A stretch of DNA of 64,000 bases from Campylobacterales bacterium (GTDB taxonomy: Bacteria > Campylobacterota > Campylobacteria > Campylobacterales > Sulfurospirillaceae): NCBI GenBank assembly GCA_016930915.1, contig JAFGFU010000033.1, positions 1-64,000 of the forward strand, in the 5' to 3' direction. A program made the translations under genes and the position numbers. The notes beneath the pieces were generated by a model, which worked only from the letters and a program-made list of their open reading frames with translations, was not told the DNA's origin and searched no databases. The stretch's first letter is position 1. Each line of letters begins with the position of its first letter. This document shows, piece after piece, positions 63,983 through 64,000 of the stretch.

Positions 63983-64000
63983 ATGTTAAAAGTTGTCGAG
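63983..64000 (+). CDS. Possible start of a further gene (window edge)
   Basis: An ATG at 63983 with AAAAGAG seven bases upstream opens MLKVVE before the window ends. It is divergent from the macroglobulin gene. Too little is visible to name it. Confidence 0.3.

Overview
The window is chromosomal DNA of a Campylobacterota (epsilonproteobacterial) organism, most probably Sulfurospirillum or a close relative. The evidence is the low-GC sequence, the ccoNOQP order with a DUF4006 protein behind it, the HxWRQPL-type sensor kinase, a CadF-like OmpA protein, and gene order. From purA (3.1 kb) to the one-polypeptide pyruvate oxidoreductase (35.2 kb) the order purA - fliJ-like - motE-like - DUF507 - carA - TauE/SafE-like - kinase/regulator - ccoNOQP - small membrane proteins - fixH - addB - addA - rplM - rpsI - cadF-like - HAD phosphatase - por matches what I recall of Campylobacter jejuni Cj1498c-Cj1476c. 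It is interrupted at 20.7-28.9 kb by accessory genes. The genus call is inference.

Layout. 0-1 kb: truncated dCache chemoreceptor. 1.1-7.1 kb: class V aminotransferase, hisZ, purA, two flagellar accessory genes, DUF507, carA. 7.1-14.6 kb: microaerobic respiration block (TauE/SafE-like membrane protein, PAS kinase, OmpR-type regulator, cbb3 oxidase and accessory proteins). 14.7-19.7 kb: AddB/AddA recombination nuclease. 19.8-20.6 kb: rplM-rpsI. 20.7-23.2 kb: compact restriction-modification-like island (EcoRI-type adenine methylase, DUF262-HNH nuclease, small HTH protein). 23.2-28.9 kb: purT, CLC protein, DUF523, MmcQ/YjbR, a probable small RNA, a solute-binding protein. 28.9-38 kb: CadF-like porin, DUF4197, HAD, por, exported Mn-type SOD, a DsrE gene broken by a frameshift facing an ArsR regulator, and a methyltransferase. 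38-43.7 kb: Na/Pi transporter operon, luxS, sstT, flavin split-barrel protein, hemerythrin. 43.7-51 kb: complete RND tripartite efflux operon and a convergent 14-TM MFS exporter. 51-55.4 kb: PIN-PhoH, LpxH-like, patatin, dUTPase, QueD. 55.4-63.8 kb: pbpC and a very large alpha-2-macroglobulin.

The most striking signal is not a gene. The 10-bp palindrome TTACATGTAA (usually TTTACATGTAAA) occurs 33 times between 1.0 and 53.9 kb, where base composition predicts well under one copy. It lies inside conserved genes, mostly read as Leu-His-Val, and is concentrated in intergenic gaps, especially convergent junctions. It is absent from the last 10 kb, from the restriction-modification island and from the cbb3 block. 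This resembles a highly iterated palindrome (compare HIP1 of cyanobacteria) or an uptake-type sequence, and I know of no description of it.

Other leads are an orphan intrinsic terminator that implies an ~85-nt RNA with an anti-Shine-Dalgarno stretch, a shared GTGAYA direct repeat before ccoN and sod, and the DUF262-HNH/EcoRI-methylase pair. No tRNA, rRNA, CRISPR array or insertion sequence was recognised. No gene-free stretch exceeds about 300 bases.
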